A DNA stretch of 9,523 nucleotides from Verrucomicrobiales bacterium (GCA_028293405.1 JAQGOW010000105.1:1-9523), one strand, 5' to 3'. Counted from the stretch's first letter, positions 1 through 7,100 are shown. The notes: generated from the letters alone by a model not told the origin. Numbers and translations are program-made.

Positions 1-2
1 AA

Positions 3-1067
3 ATGGCAAAGCTACTTTTTCCCACATCGGTCGTCGGCTCGATGCCGCGTTCGGCGTTCGTTCTAGATTTGATCAACGACAAGCCGCCGCTGTCGCCGGA
101 GCGTTATGAGAAAGAAATGGACGCGGCCATCCGCTACATTGTCGCTCTGCAGGAGCACGCTGGATTGGACGTCGTCACTGATGGCGAATGGCGGCGCAAA
201 TCTTATATCGGTGTCATTGCCGAATTAGCCCACGGATTCGAACTTGGCTACAACCCGGAAGACGGTCGTCCATGGACAGTTGTGGTCGACAAGCTGGCCG
301 CGAAAAAGCCGGGATTCATTGCCAACGAAATCACATTCCTAAAAAAACTCACCGACCGGACCATCAAAGCGACGTTGCCTTCCCCTGCTCTTTTGGGTGA
401 GCGCATGTGGCATCCGGAAAAATCGAAGAAGGCATATCCCAATCGCGACGATTTTGTCCGCGATTGCGTTCCGGTGTTGCATCGTGAATTGGAACTGATC
501 AAAAAAGCCGGTGCTGACATTGCCCAAATCGACGACCCGCACCTCTGCTTATTCGTCGATCCAAACGTGCGCGCACAATATACAAACGCCGATGCCGCAG
601 CGGACTTCTCCGTTGATATGGTCAATCAAGTCGTCGAAGGAGTAAAAGATATCAAACTCGCCGTGCACTTATGCCGCCGCGCTGGTGCGCGTGTTCGCGG
701 TGAAGCGCAATTTCAAGGTGGCTACGACCCCATTTTGTCCCAGCTAAACCGTCTGAAAGTGAATCATCTCACGATGGAATTTACCGCACCCGGTGCTGGC
801 GACATGGCGGTGTTCAAGAAACTGCGCGAAGATCTCGAGATCGGTTTAGGCTGCGTCAGCGTTGCGCCTGGACAAGTCGATTCGGCTGAAACAATCGTCA
901 AACGCGTTGAACAAGCGCTGCAATTTCTCGCACCGGAACGCATCACGTTGAATCCGGATTGTGGGTTCGCCCCAGGTTCCGGCGCTGTCGTCAGCATGGA
1001 CGAAGCCTACCAGAAACTGCGAAACGAAGTTGCTGCTGCGGAAATTTTACGCGCGAAGCACGGCTAA
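3..1067 (+). CDS. Single-domain MetE C-terminal-like (cobalamin-independent methionine synthase family) protein
   Basis: This 354-residue protein corresponds to the zinc-binding C-terminal TIM-barrel of cobalamin-independent methionine synthase. It lacks the N-terminal half of full MetE, which is about 750 residues. The zinc site is readable: His222 and Cys224 in VHLC, Glu259 in TMEF and Cys320 in NPDCGF. An early TDGEWRR segment (residues 59-65) matches the substrate-side DGE region of the family. Short members include folate-independent 'core' methionine synthases and the epoxyalkane:coenzyme M transferase, so a zinc-dependent thiol alkyl transfer is likely, but the methyl donor and acceptor cannot be read from the sequence. 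The ATG lies two bases from the window edge, so its ribosome site and any upstream partner are invisible. The N-terminus (LLFPTSVVGSMPR) starts where family members normally start, so the gene is probably complete. It converges on the ACP gene and their stop codons overlap by four bases. Confidence 0.88.
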   Translation: MAKLLFPTSVVGSMPRSAFVLDLINDKPPLSPERYEKEMDAAIRYIVALQEHAGLDVVTDGEWRRKSYIGVIAELAHGFELGYNPEDGRPWTVVVDKLAAKKPGFIANEITFLKKLTDRTIKATLPSPALLGERMWHPEKSKKAYPNRDDFVRDCVPVLHRELELIKKAGADIAQIDDPHLCLFVDPNVRAQYTNADAAADFSVDMVNQVVEGVKDIKLAVHLCRRAGARVRGEAQFQGGYDPILSQLNRLKVNHLTMEFTAPGAGDMAVFKKLREDLEIGLGCVSVAPGQVDSAETIVKRVEQALQFLAPERITLNPDCGFAPGSGAVVSMDEAYQKLRNEVAAAEILRAKHG

Positions 1068-1084
1068 CCAGTCGCTTGCTTCGC
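1053..1084. other. Hairpin enclosing the overlapping convergent stop codons
   Basis: GCGAAGCA at 1053-1060 is the exact reverse complement of TGCTTCGC at 1077-1084, giving an 8-bp stem around a 16-base loop. The loop contains the TAA of the MetE-like gene (1065-1067) and the TAG of the ACP gene (1066-1064 on the minus strand). A T tract follows on neither strand, so it is not a canonical intrinsic terminator. As there is no intergenic space, it may still act as a shared 3'-end structure for both mRNAs. The stem arms are also coding, so chance is possible. Confidence 0.4.
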
Positions 1085-1330
1085 CAGGACTGCCTTCGCC
1101 ATCGAACTTACGTTCTGGAGAGTTTCCTTTGCTTTTGCAGCATCAGGAATTTTCAGGCCGAAGTTTTTGTCGAGCGCGACGACCAGTTGAAGGGCATCAA
1201 CGGAATCGAGGCCGAGGCTGCCGGGACCGAACAACGGCTGGTCGTCACCGATTTCGGCAGGGGTAATTTTCAGCATCAAATTTTCGACCATGATCGATTT
1301 GATTTGTTCTCGCAGTTCAACTTCGTTCAT
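1064..1330 (-). CDS. Acyl carrier protein of the KS/CLF/KR operon
   Basis: This 88-residue protein has the four-helix ACP pattern. The phosphopantetheine site is Ser43 in LGLDSVDALQL, at the start of helix II. It would carry the growing acyl chain as a thioester for the ketosynthase and ketoreductase encoded just upstream. The FGPGSLGLDSVDALQLVVAL stretch is more like ACPs of dedicated secondary-lipid and aryl-polyene-type clusters than the acidic DSLD type of primary AcpP; that comparison is from memory. It is the last gene of the minus-strand operon. Its ATG overlaps the fabG-like stop in TGATG, and a GGAGG lies nine bases upstream inside the preceding gene. Its stop overlaps the stop of the convergent MetE-like gene. 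Confidence 0.93.
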   Translation of the reverse strand: MNEVELREQIKSIMVENLMLKITPAEIGDDQPLFGPGSLGLDSVDALQLVVALDKNFGLKIPDAAKAKETLQNVSSMAKAVLAKQATG

Positions 1331-2061
1331 CAGACTAATCCTCCATCAATTTTTAAAACGGCACCAGTTACATAACTTGCGTCCTGACTGGCAAAAAACA
1401 GCACAGCGCCGGTGATATCTTCGGGCCTGGCCAACCGACGCATCGGGATGCGTTGGCGAATGGCTTCGAGTTCCTGCGCGTCGATGCTGTTGAGCGCCTC
1501 GGTTTCAACGTAGCCGGGGCAAACGGCGTTTACGGTGATGCCGATGCGCGCAACTTCCTTCGCGAGAGATTGGGTCAAAGCGACGACCCCAGCTTTCGCC
1601 GCAGCATAGTTTGTTTGGCCAGCAGGAGCGACGATTGCGCTCAGGGACGCTATATTAATAATGCGACCGAATCGTTGGCCGATCATCGTTGGCAAAACGG
1701 CCTGACAACCGTGGAATACGGAATCGAGATTGGCGGCGATTACGCTACTCCAGGATTCCTGCGACATTGTCGCGAGCAAACTGTCCTCGTGGCGACCGGC
1801 GTTGTTGATCAGCACGTCAATGGTCTTGCTGCGCTCGGCAATCGTCGCAACCGCTTTTTTCCAAGCGTCCGGTTTGGTGACATCAAGCGTTATACACGCA
1901 CAACGATTTGGAAATTCAGTTGCGACCTGGTCGGCATGGTCACGGCGTTCGCGTACGGTGAGCCAGACGAAATCTTCCGGATTACGGCGCAAAAAAGCAC
2001 GCGCCATTTCTGCGCCTAGCCGGCCGTTGCCGCCGGTGATGATAATTGTGCGTTGGGCCAT
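1330..2061 (-). CDS. fabG: FabG-type 3-oxoacyl-ACP reductase (SDR family)
   Basis: This classical short-chain dehydrogenase/reductase of 243 residues has the usual FabG length. The Rossmann dinucleotide motif is TGGNGRLG (residues 9-16), NNAG is at 86-89, and the catalytic tetrad is Asn111, Ser139, Tyr152 and Lys156 (YAAAK). The C-terminus has the FabG-like PGYVETEAL segment and the SYVTGAVLKIDGG ending. It should reduce the 3-oxo group of an ACP-bound acyl chain, probably with NADPH, in the cytoplasm. The ATG begins immediately after the TAG of the preceding ketosynthase-like gene (no spacer) and only a weak purine stretch precedes it, so translation is probably coupled. It is likely the ketoreductase dedicated to this operon rather than the housekeeping FabG, which usually sits with fabD and acpP. 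Confidence 0.92.
   Translation of the reverse strand: MAQRTIIITGGNGRLGAEMARAFLRRNPEDFVWLTVRERRDHADQVATEFPNRCACITLDVTKPDAWKKAVATIAERSKTIDVLINNAGRHEDSLLATMSQESWSSVIAANLDSVFHGCQAVLPTMIGQRFGRIINIASLSAIVAPAGQTNYAAAKAGVVALTQSLAKEVARIGITVNAVCPGYVETEALNSIDAQELEAIRQRIPMRRLARPEDITGAVLFFASQDASYVTGAVLKIDGGLV
1340..1344 (-). promoter_or_regulatory. Shine-Dalgarno site for the ACP gene
   Basis: GGAGG on the minus strand lies nine bases before the ACP ATG (1330) and inside the final codons of the ketoreductase gene. It supports this start. Together with the TGATG junction it suggests coupled re-initiation, with its own ribosome site for the ACP. Confidence 0.6.
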
Positions 2062-3087
2062 CTATTTACTTCGCGCAAAGGATGCGCCAACGGCTTGCTG
2101 GAGACAACCACTGATGCTGACCACTGCGGACGTTGTTTGGGTTTGGCGTAGCGCGTCGATAGCGGCGACGCATTGCCAGGCGGCACCAGCCATCATGCCT
2201 TCGCCCAGGATTGTTTTCGGAGAGAGACGGCTCGTTGACCAATCGCGCCAAACTGTGTCCTCGGGTGCATCGAAGTGTTTGCAATCGACTCGGCTGTCGC
2301 ACAGCAACGACGAAGCACTCGCGATGCTGGCTAAATCGCTGCGAACGTTTTTTATCGCATCCGTCTTTTGTGACTTGTTGCTGTAAAAATGCGGGTCCGT
2401 GATTGCGGTCAGTTCGATGGTTTGCTCAGTCGATTTGCGATTCGAGAGATACAACGCGCCAGCGCCTTCGCTGCAAACGAGGCTGTGCGAGAACAAGTGA
2501 AAGGCATCGAGAATCGGCCAATCGATTTCTTCCGAGCCGATGACGACACAACTGTCGACCAGATCTTTTTCGAGCCAATCGCTAGCGAGCGCGATGCCTT
2601 CAAGATAACCGCTCGTATCACCGAGCAGCGTGTAATTGATACTTGCAGTCGGCAGAATCGCAGCAACGTGGCTGCTCGGCGCGTTGAAAACCGTTTCGGC
2701 AAAAACAAGCGGACTAGCGGTAGCGGGATTCGTCCACGCCTCGTGATAGAAACGGCGCGTAAACTGCACGCACCCCGCGAGCACGCAAAGAACGATGCCG
2801 ATGCGCTCCGTCTTCGGATCCGCTTTGGCGTCGGCGATGGCTTGCAACGTGGCGCTGGCGGCGAAGGTCGTGATTGGAGTCGAGCGGCGCAGGCGCGCGT
2901 TGGCGAAAATTGCGGGAGCAGGATTGGGTGGCGGCACACGTCGGCACGCGAGAGGTTGAGCCCAGCCGGGACGTTGAACGCAAGCGTTCGCGGGCACCTG
3001 ACCGTTATTGAGCGCGTTGCGAATTGCTTCAACGGTCCAGCCCACGGGAGAGACCGCGCCGATGCCATTTACAAAAACGCGCTTCAT
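2062..3087 (-). CDS. Catalytically degenerate ketosynthase, chain-length-factor-like
   Basis: The protein has 341 residues and a beta-ketoacyl synthase fold. It starts VFVNGIGAVSPVG like a KAS N-terminus, and ETVFNAPSSHVAAIL (131-145) precedes the active-site region. Aligned with the neighbouring intact synthase, the nucleophile Cys is replaced by Gly156 (TLLGDTSG). No NAHGTGT motif is visible; the region around residues 269-280 lacks it. The second His of the GHLLGAAG motif is Glu296 (GEGMMAG), while the preceding Lys is kept (Lys291). It is therefore unlikely to condense by itself. It is best read as the partner subunit of the upstream KS, as chain-length factors are in type II polyketide and aryl-polyene systems. 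Its ATG overlaps the KS stop in ATGA, which favours equimolar production of the two subunits. A strong AGGAGGG site supports the start. It is about 75 residues shorter than the KS. Confidence 0.85.
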   Translation of the reverse strand: MKRVFVNGIGAVSPVGWTVEAIRNALNNGQVPANACVQRPGWAQPLACRRVPPPNPAPAIFANARLRRSTPITTFAASATLQAIADAKADPKTERIGIVLCVLAGCVQFTRRFYHEAWTNPATASPLVFAETVFNAPSSHVAAILPTASINYTLLGDTSGYLEGIALASDWLEKDLVDSCVVIGSEEIDWPILDAFHLFSHSLVCSEGAGALYLSNRKSTEQTIELTAITDPHFYSNKSQKTDAIKNVRSDLASIASASSLLCDSRVDCKHFDAPEDTVWRDWSTSRLSPKTILGEGMMAGAAWQCVAAIDALRQTQTTSAVVSISGCLQQAVGASFARSK

Positions 3088-4337
3088 TCAGCCCTCCTAA
3101 AAATGACGCTGGCATTCGCGCCGCCAAAACCAAACGAGTTGCTCAACGCATATTCGAGCGGCGCGTCCGTCGGTTTGAGCACGAGCGAGAATTTGCACGC
3201 AGCATCTGCGGTTTGCGTGCTGGTCATGGGCGGTAACCATTGACCTTGCAACGCCATCAGGCAAATCGCGGTTTCAACTGCGCCAGCGGCTCCGAGCAAA
3301 TGGCCGATGCTTGCTTTCGTCGAGCTGACATGAATTTTCGGCGCAACCTCCCCTGCCCAACGCGAAATCGCGTTTGCTTCTGCGGAATCGTTCAGCGGCG
3401 TGCCGGTGCCGTGGGCGTTGATGTAGCCGATTTGCTCTGGCGACAGACCGGCCGATTTGCACGCGGCCGTCATTGAAGCCAACGCGGCGTTCCCCTCCGG
3501 CTGCGGTTGGGTCAGGTGATGACAATCGGTAGCTGCGCCGTAGCCGACTATCTCCCCGATGACTTTTGCACAGCGCGCTTTGGCATGTTCGGCGGATTCA
3601 AAAATAAAAACAGCCGCGCCTTCGCCCAATGCCAATCCGTCGCGCGTCGAATCGAAAGGACGGCACTGCGTCTGCGACAAAGCTTGCAAAGAATCAAATC
3701 CCGTAAAAACCATTTCGCAGAGCGCATCGTAACCACCGGTGACCACAACATCGGCTCTTCCATCGCGAACCATCTCGAACGCGTGTCCGACTGCGTTCGA
3801 CCCCGAGGCGCAGGCGTTGGCAATACTTATCGTTTGGCCAGCGATTCCGAGTGCCTCAGCCAATTCAGCTATTTGAGTTTGCGCGAGGTATTGAAGAATT
3901 CTCGTCGCTTGTTTTGCTTTAACCAACGGATTGTCTATCGCAGTGCGATAATACGACTCGCCCATGCCCATGCCGCCGCTGGTCGTGCCGAGAACGATCG
4001 GCGTTTTGTGAAGCGATGCAGCGCCGAAATCTATTTTAGATTGTTGAACAGCTTCATCGGCCGCCGTGAGCAAAAGCTTTGACGCACGATCAAGTCGATG
4101 CGCGGCGCGCGCGTGCAATTTCCGCAGCGGCACATCAGTCGGGATATCCGCTTCCGCGGCAATTTTCGTGCGATGCCGTGACACGTCAAACAGCGTCACG
4201 CCGCGAAACGCACGGCGTCCGCTGCGAAACCCATCTGCGTTCTGTTTCCACCCGCACCCTAACGACGTGATAATGCCCACGCCGGTTATGACGACGCGAG
4301 CCGGCGGAGTTGAGCCCGTTGGACGAGGGAACAGCAC
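3084..4337 (-). CDS. FabF-like beta-ketoacyl-ACP synthase (active KS)
   Basis: The 417-residue KAS I/II-type condensing enzyme has a full catalytic set: nucleophile Cys176 in NACASGS, His309 in NAHGTGTPLND, Lys341 in SSTKASIGH, and His346 in GHLLGAAGA. The glycine-rich SFGFGGANAS ending (401-410) is also typical. It would perform decarboxylative condensation of malonyl-ACP with an acyl chain. The start is a GTG: an in-frame TAA lies at 4343-4341, so no longer protein is possible, and only a weak GAGG precedes it. The 86 bases between it and the glycosyltransferase (4338-4423) show no clear promoter or terminator. An adjacent gene encodes a Cys- and His-less KS homologue, so this protein is probably the active half of a KS/CLF heterodimer rather than the housekeeping FabF. 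Confidence 0.92.
   Translation of the reverse strand: MLFPRPTGSTPPARVVITGVGIITSLGCGWKQNADGFRSGRRAFRGVTLFDVSRHRTKIAAEADIPTDVPLRKLHARAAHRLDRASKLLLTAADEAVQQSKIDFGAASLHKTPIVLGTTSGGMGMGESYYRTAIDNPLVKAKQATRILQYLAQTQIAELAEALGIAGQTISIANACASGSNAVGHAFEMVRDGRADVVVTGGYDALCEMVFTGFDSLQALSQTQCRPFDSTRDGLALGEGAAVFIFESAEHAKARCAKVIGEIVGYGAATDCHHLTQPQPEGNAALASMTAACKSAGLSPEQIGYINAHGTGTPLNDSAEANAISRWAGEVAPKIHVSSTKASIGHLLGAAGAVETAICLMALQGQWLPPMTSTQTADAACKFSLVLKPTDAPLEYALSNSFGFGGANASVIFRRAE
3092..3098 (-). promoter_or_regulatory. Strong Shine-Dalgarno site for the CLF-like gene
   Basis: AGGAGGG on the minus strand ends five to six bases before the ATG at 3087 and lies inside the last codons of the ketosynthase gene. 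It is the best ribosome site in the operon and fixes the start at the ATGA overlap. Confidence 0.75.
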
Positions 4338-4423
4338 GCGTTAAAGAACCTCGAAATGCATTGCACTTACAAGGTTAAAGGATGTCGAAGTCACTGAATC
4401 CATCTTGAGGGATTTTCCGCAGG

Positions 4424-5593
4424 TCAGTCGTTTGTCGGATTCGTCAATTTGCCGTCGCTTTGCACTCGAAGCCGTTGGCCGCGCCAAATCACAGTGTTGC
4501 CAACGAACGACAACGCCCAAATTGCGAGGCCAAGCAGATCGCTGATCGGCGCAAGCCAAAAATACACGACATGTTTATTGGATCGCGTCAGTCGGCTTTG
4601 CAAGTGCGTCGCCGTCAGCATGCGGAAGAACAAGAAGCCGACGGCACAAGCCCACGACTGCGGATCAACGATCATCCAGAGCACCGGCCAAATCGTGGCG
4701 TTATTGAGGATGCTCATGAAATACGGCGCCGGTTGGCAAATGCGAATGGTGCGTGCCCAACGCAATTGGTGCGCCCAAACTTTGCCCCACGATTGCTGCG
4801 CTTCGTAGCAATCGACAGCGATGGTTGAGAATTCAATGCGCTTGCCGGTTTTGGCTACGCGACGCCCGAGTTCGTAATCGTCGGCGAGATAATCAGCGAG
4901 CGCGTTGAACCCGCCGATTTTCTGTAGCTGCGCTTTCGGCAACGCCATGACTGCGCCCAACGCGAACTCCACCTTTTGAATGCTGCGCGATTGCAAAACC
5001 TGACTCCAAAAATCGGCATTCACCGCCACGGCTTCCCATCGCATCGCCAAGGTGCTTGGATTGGCAATGCGGTAGAAACAATTGACCAAACCGATGGTCG
5101 CGTCTTCGAACATCGGGACCACGTTGGCCAGGAACTCCGTAGGCACAAACACATCGGAGTCGCTGATGATGACAAGGTCGTGAGCGATGGCGGGTTCAAG
5201 TTGTGCGAGGCTGGAAACTTTACCATTCGTGCCAACGGTTTGATTGCAAATGATCAAAGCCGCGTCGCAGTTCGGATGTTCGCCCATCAGTTCGCTCACG
5301 AGCGTGCAGGCAGGGTCATCCGGCGAAGCGACGCCGAACAGAATCTGCACCGGCCCCGCATATTGTTGAGTCATCCAGCTTTTCAGGCACCGCTTGGTAT
5401 CTGAGTCGCAACCGCGTAAGGGCTTCAAAACTGTAACGCCGCGAGAACTCGGTGGCGCGAGGCTTCGGCGATGGAGCGGAAAGCGGCATGCGACGAACCA
5501 ACGCCAAAACGTCAGCGCCAAACTTATATAGGCCAAAATCGCGAATGCCAATTTCAAGGCCGAGACACTAAACAGACGGACGCGCGGCAGCAA
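4424..5593 (-). CDS. GT21-type lipid glycosyltransferase (ceramide glucosyltransferase/HpnI-like)
   Basis: A family-2-like, membrane-bound glycosyltransferase of about 389 residues if it starts at the TTG at 5593. One hydrophobic helix (about 11-30) anchors the N-terminus. A GT-A catalytic domain follows, with Asp92/Asp93 (SPDDPA), DSD at 145-147, DDYELG (238-243) and a QLRWAR segment (276-281) that fits the (Q/R)XXRW signature. Hydrophobic segments at about 295-325 and 342-370 complete the layout. Length and spacing closely parallel ceramide glucosyltransferase, and HpnI of hopanoid synthesis has the same architecture. It probably transfers a sugar from a nucleotide sugar to a lipid at the cytoplasmic membrane. 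It heads the KS/CLF/KR/ACP operon, so the lipid may be made by that operon; this is inference. No in-frame ATG exists near the family start: the TTG has no good ribosome site, and the nearest ATG with one (5633) is out of frame. The frame stays open antisense to pyrC up to 6184, but that part does not look like glycosyltransferase sequence. Confidence 0.85.
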   Translation of the reverse strand: MLPRVRLFSVSALKLAFAILAYISLALTFWRWFVACRFPLHRRSLAPPSSRGVTVLKPLRGCDSDTKRCLKSWMTQQYAGPVQILFGVASPDDPACTLVSELMGEHPNCDAALIICNQTVGTNGKVSSLAQLEPAIAHDLVIISDSDVFVPTEFLANVVPMFEDATIGLVNCFYRIANPSTLAMRWEAVAVNADFWSQVLQSRSIQKVEFALGAVMALPKAQLQKIGGFNALADYLADDYELGRRVAKTGKRIEFSTIAVDCYEAQQSWGKVWAHQLRWARTIRICQPAPYFMSILNNATIWPVLWMIVDPQSWACAVGFLFFRMLTATHLQSRLTRSNKHVVYFWLAPISDLLGLAIWALSFVGNTVIWRGQRLRVQSDGKLTNPTND

Positions 5594-5633
5594 GCGGCTT
5601 AGGAGGTGCTTCTTGCAAAACCACTTGCCGCAT
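5568..5633 (-). other. Out-of-frame ATG reading frame at the glycosyltransferase 5' end
   Basis: An ATG at 5633, preceded by AAAGG at about six bases, opens a 21-codon frame that ends at TAG (5570-5568). It overlaps the first codons of the glycosyltransferase in another frame. It could be the true start separated from the body by an indel, a short leader peptide, or chance. Its product begins MRQVVLQEAPP and has no recognisable domain. Confidence 0.3.
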
Positions 5634-5660
5634 CGTGAACCTTTGTTAGGCTGCGCAACG

Positions 5661-7064
5661 ATGAGTTCGCTTCTGATCACCGGCGGTCGTGTAATTGATC
5701 CGGCAAATCGTTTTGATGCTGTCGCTGATGTGCTTGTCGAAAACGGGAAAATCTCTGCACTGGGTGCCGACGCCGCGCTCAAAGCTCCGACGAACATAGA
5801 GCGATTCGACGCGAAAGGTTTGGTCGTTTGCCCGGGTTTGATCGATATCCACGCGCACCTTCGCGAGCCCGGCCAATCCTCGAAAGAAACCATCGCGACC
5901 GGGTCAGCTTCGGCGGCTCGCGGAGGGCTTACGTCCGTCATTTGCATGCCGAACACTTCCCCGGCCATCGACAACGCCGGCACCGTCGCGCTCATTCGCG
6001 AAAAAGCCGCACGCGAAGCGTCCGTGAATATTTTCGTCGCAGGCGCAATCACCAATAACATCGCTGGTGAAGAACTCGCCCCGATCGGCTCACTTAAAAA
6101 AGCTGGTGTCATTGCCATCACCGACGACGGCCATTGCATCCAGAACAACGAACTGATGCGACGCGCGCTCGAATACGCGCGCATGTTCGATTTAGTGGTG
6201 ATGGATCATTGCCAGGATTACTCGATGGTTTCAGACGGCGTCATCCACGAAGGCTATTGGAGCGCCGCGTTGGGCTTGCGCGGTTGGCCGGCGCTTGGCG
6301 AGGAATTGATCGTCGAACGCAACATTCGTCTGGCCGAACTCACCGGCACACACATCCACTGCCAACATCTGAGTTCCGCACGCAGCGTCGATTTGATTCG
6401 TGAAGCGAAAAAGAAAGGTATCCGAATTTCCGGCGAAGCTTGCCCGCATCATTTTACGCTCACCGACACAACCATTGCGGGCAGTGAAAAATTTTGGAAA
6501 GAAGACGGCAAAGGTTTGATCGAGACCACCGGTGAACTTCCGCAATGGCCTGTTTACGACACCAATTTCAAAATGAACCCGCCCTTGCGAACCGCCGCCG
6601 ATCGCGCCGCACTCATCGAAGGGCTTGCCGACGGCACCATCGAAATCATCTCCAGCGATCACGCGCCCCACTGTGATTACGAAAAAGAAGTGGAGTTCGA
6701 TTACGCGCCGTTCGGCATCACTGGTTTCGAAAGCGAGCTACCGCTCTCGCTCATGCAACTTTACCACACGAAAAAGCTCACCCTGTCCGCGTTGATCGAG
6801 AAATTTACCAGTGCTCCCGCGCGTCTCCTCAAGATGGACAAAGGCACGCTCAACAAAGGCGCTGACGGCGATATTACGATTTTCGATCCCGAAAAGCGTT
6901 GGGTATTTAAAGCCGACGAAACCGTCAGCAAGAGCAAGAATACGCCTTTTAATAATTGGCCGATGCGCGGCAAGGCCGTCGCTACAATCGTCGCTGGAAA
7001 AATCGTCTGGAACGAAGCGGGTTCTATGGTAGTGTCAAATATCAATGCAGCCATCACTGTGTAA
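5661..7064 (+). CDS. pyrC: Dihydroorotase (type I, PyrC)
   Basis: A cyclic amidohydrolase that interconverts carbamoyl-aspartate and dihydroorotate, the third step of pyrimidine synthesis. Metal and substrate residues are visible: His64 and His66 in DIHAHLREPG, Asp155/Asp156 in TDDGH, His183 in MDHCQD, His236 in CQHLSS, and Asp333 in SSDHAPH. MPNTSPAIDN (96-105) and KMNPPLR (304-310) are further dihydroorotase hallmarks. At 467 residues it is longer than the usual 425-430. Part of the excess is a charged stretch (about 274-300) before KMNPPLR. The ATG at 5661 matches the family N-terminus (LLITGGRVIDPAN), although its ribosome site is weak. A perfect AGGAGG at 5601-5606 precedes an in-frame TTG at 5613 that would add 16 residues. 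It is divergent from the glycosyltransferase, and the promoter probably lies within or near 5590-5660. The thioredoxin-like gene follows after 36 bases. Confidence 0.95.
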   Translation: MSSLLITGGRVIDPANRFDAVADVLVENGKISALGADAALKAPTNIERFDAKGLVVCPGLIDIHAHLREPGQSSKETIATGSASAARGGLTSVICMPNTSPAIDNAGTVALIREKAAREASVNIFVAGAITNNIAGEELAPIGSLKKAGVIAITDDGHCIQNNELMRRALEYARMFDLVVMDHCQDYSMVSDGVIHEGYWSAALGLRGWPALGEELIVERNIRLAELTGTHIHCQHLSSARSVDLIREAKKKGIRISGEACPHHFTLTDTTIAGSEKFWKEDGKGLIETTGELPQWPVYDTNFKMNPPLRTAADRAALIEGLADGTIEIISSDHAPHCDYEKEVEFDYAPFGITGFESELPLSLMQLYHTKKLTLSALIEKFTSAPARLLKMDKGTLNKGADGDITIFDPEKRWVFKADETVSKSKNTPFNNWPMRGKAVATIVAGKIVWNEAGSMVVSNINAAITV

Positions 7065-7100
7065 ACGCCGCCTCCAAGTGCGGCAAACTATTGCATACAT

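Noticed and set aside
1453..2019. 188-codon plus-strand open frame
   Set aside because: Shadow of the FabG-type gene, which has a full SDR catalytic set on the minus strand.
2389..3243. 284-codon plus-strand open frame
   Set aside because: It is antisense to the two ketosynthase genes, has no recognisable domain, and the minus-strand genes have clear motifs and coupled junctions.
4341..4403. 20-codon minus-strand frame starting at ATG 4403 between glycosyltransferase and KS
   Set aside because: No ribosome site, no recognisable content; its TAA merely sets the upstream limit for the KS GTG start.
5594..6184. Long minus-strand extension of the glycosyltransferase frame across pyrC, with an ATG at 6184
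   Set aside because: It lies antisense to highly conserved dihydroorotase sequence and its translation is Ser/Ala-rich with no family resemblance; glycosyltransferase similarity starts only around the anchor helix.
7067..7084. GCCGC/GCGGC stem between pyrC and the thioredoxin-like gene
   Set aside because: Only 5 bp with an 8-base loop and no T tract, so not called a terminator.
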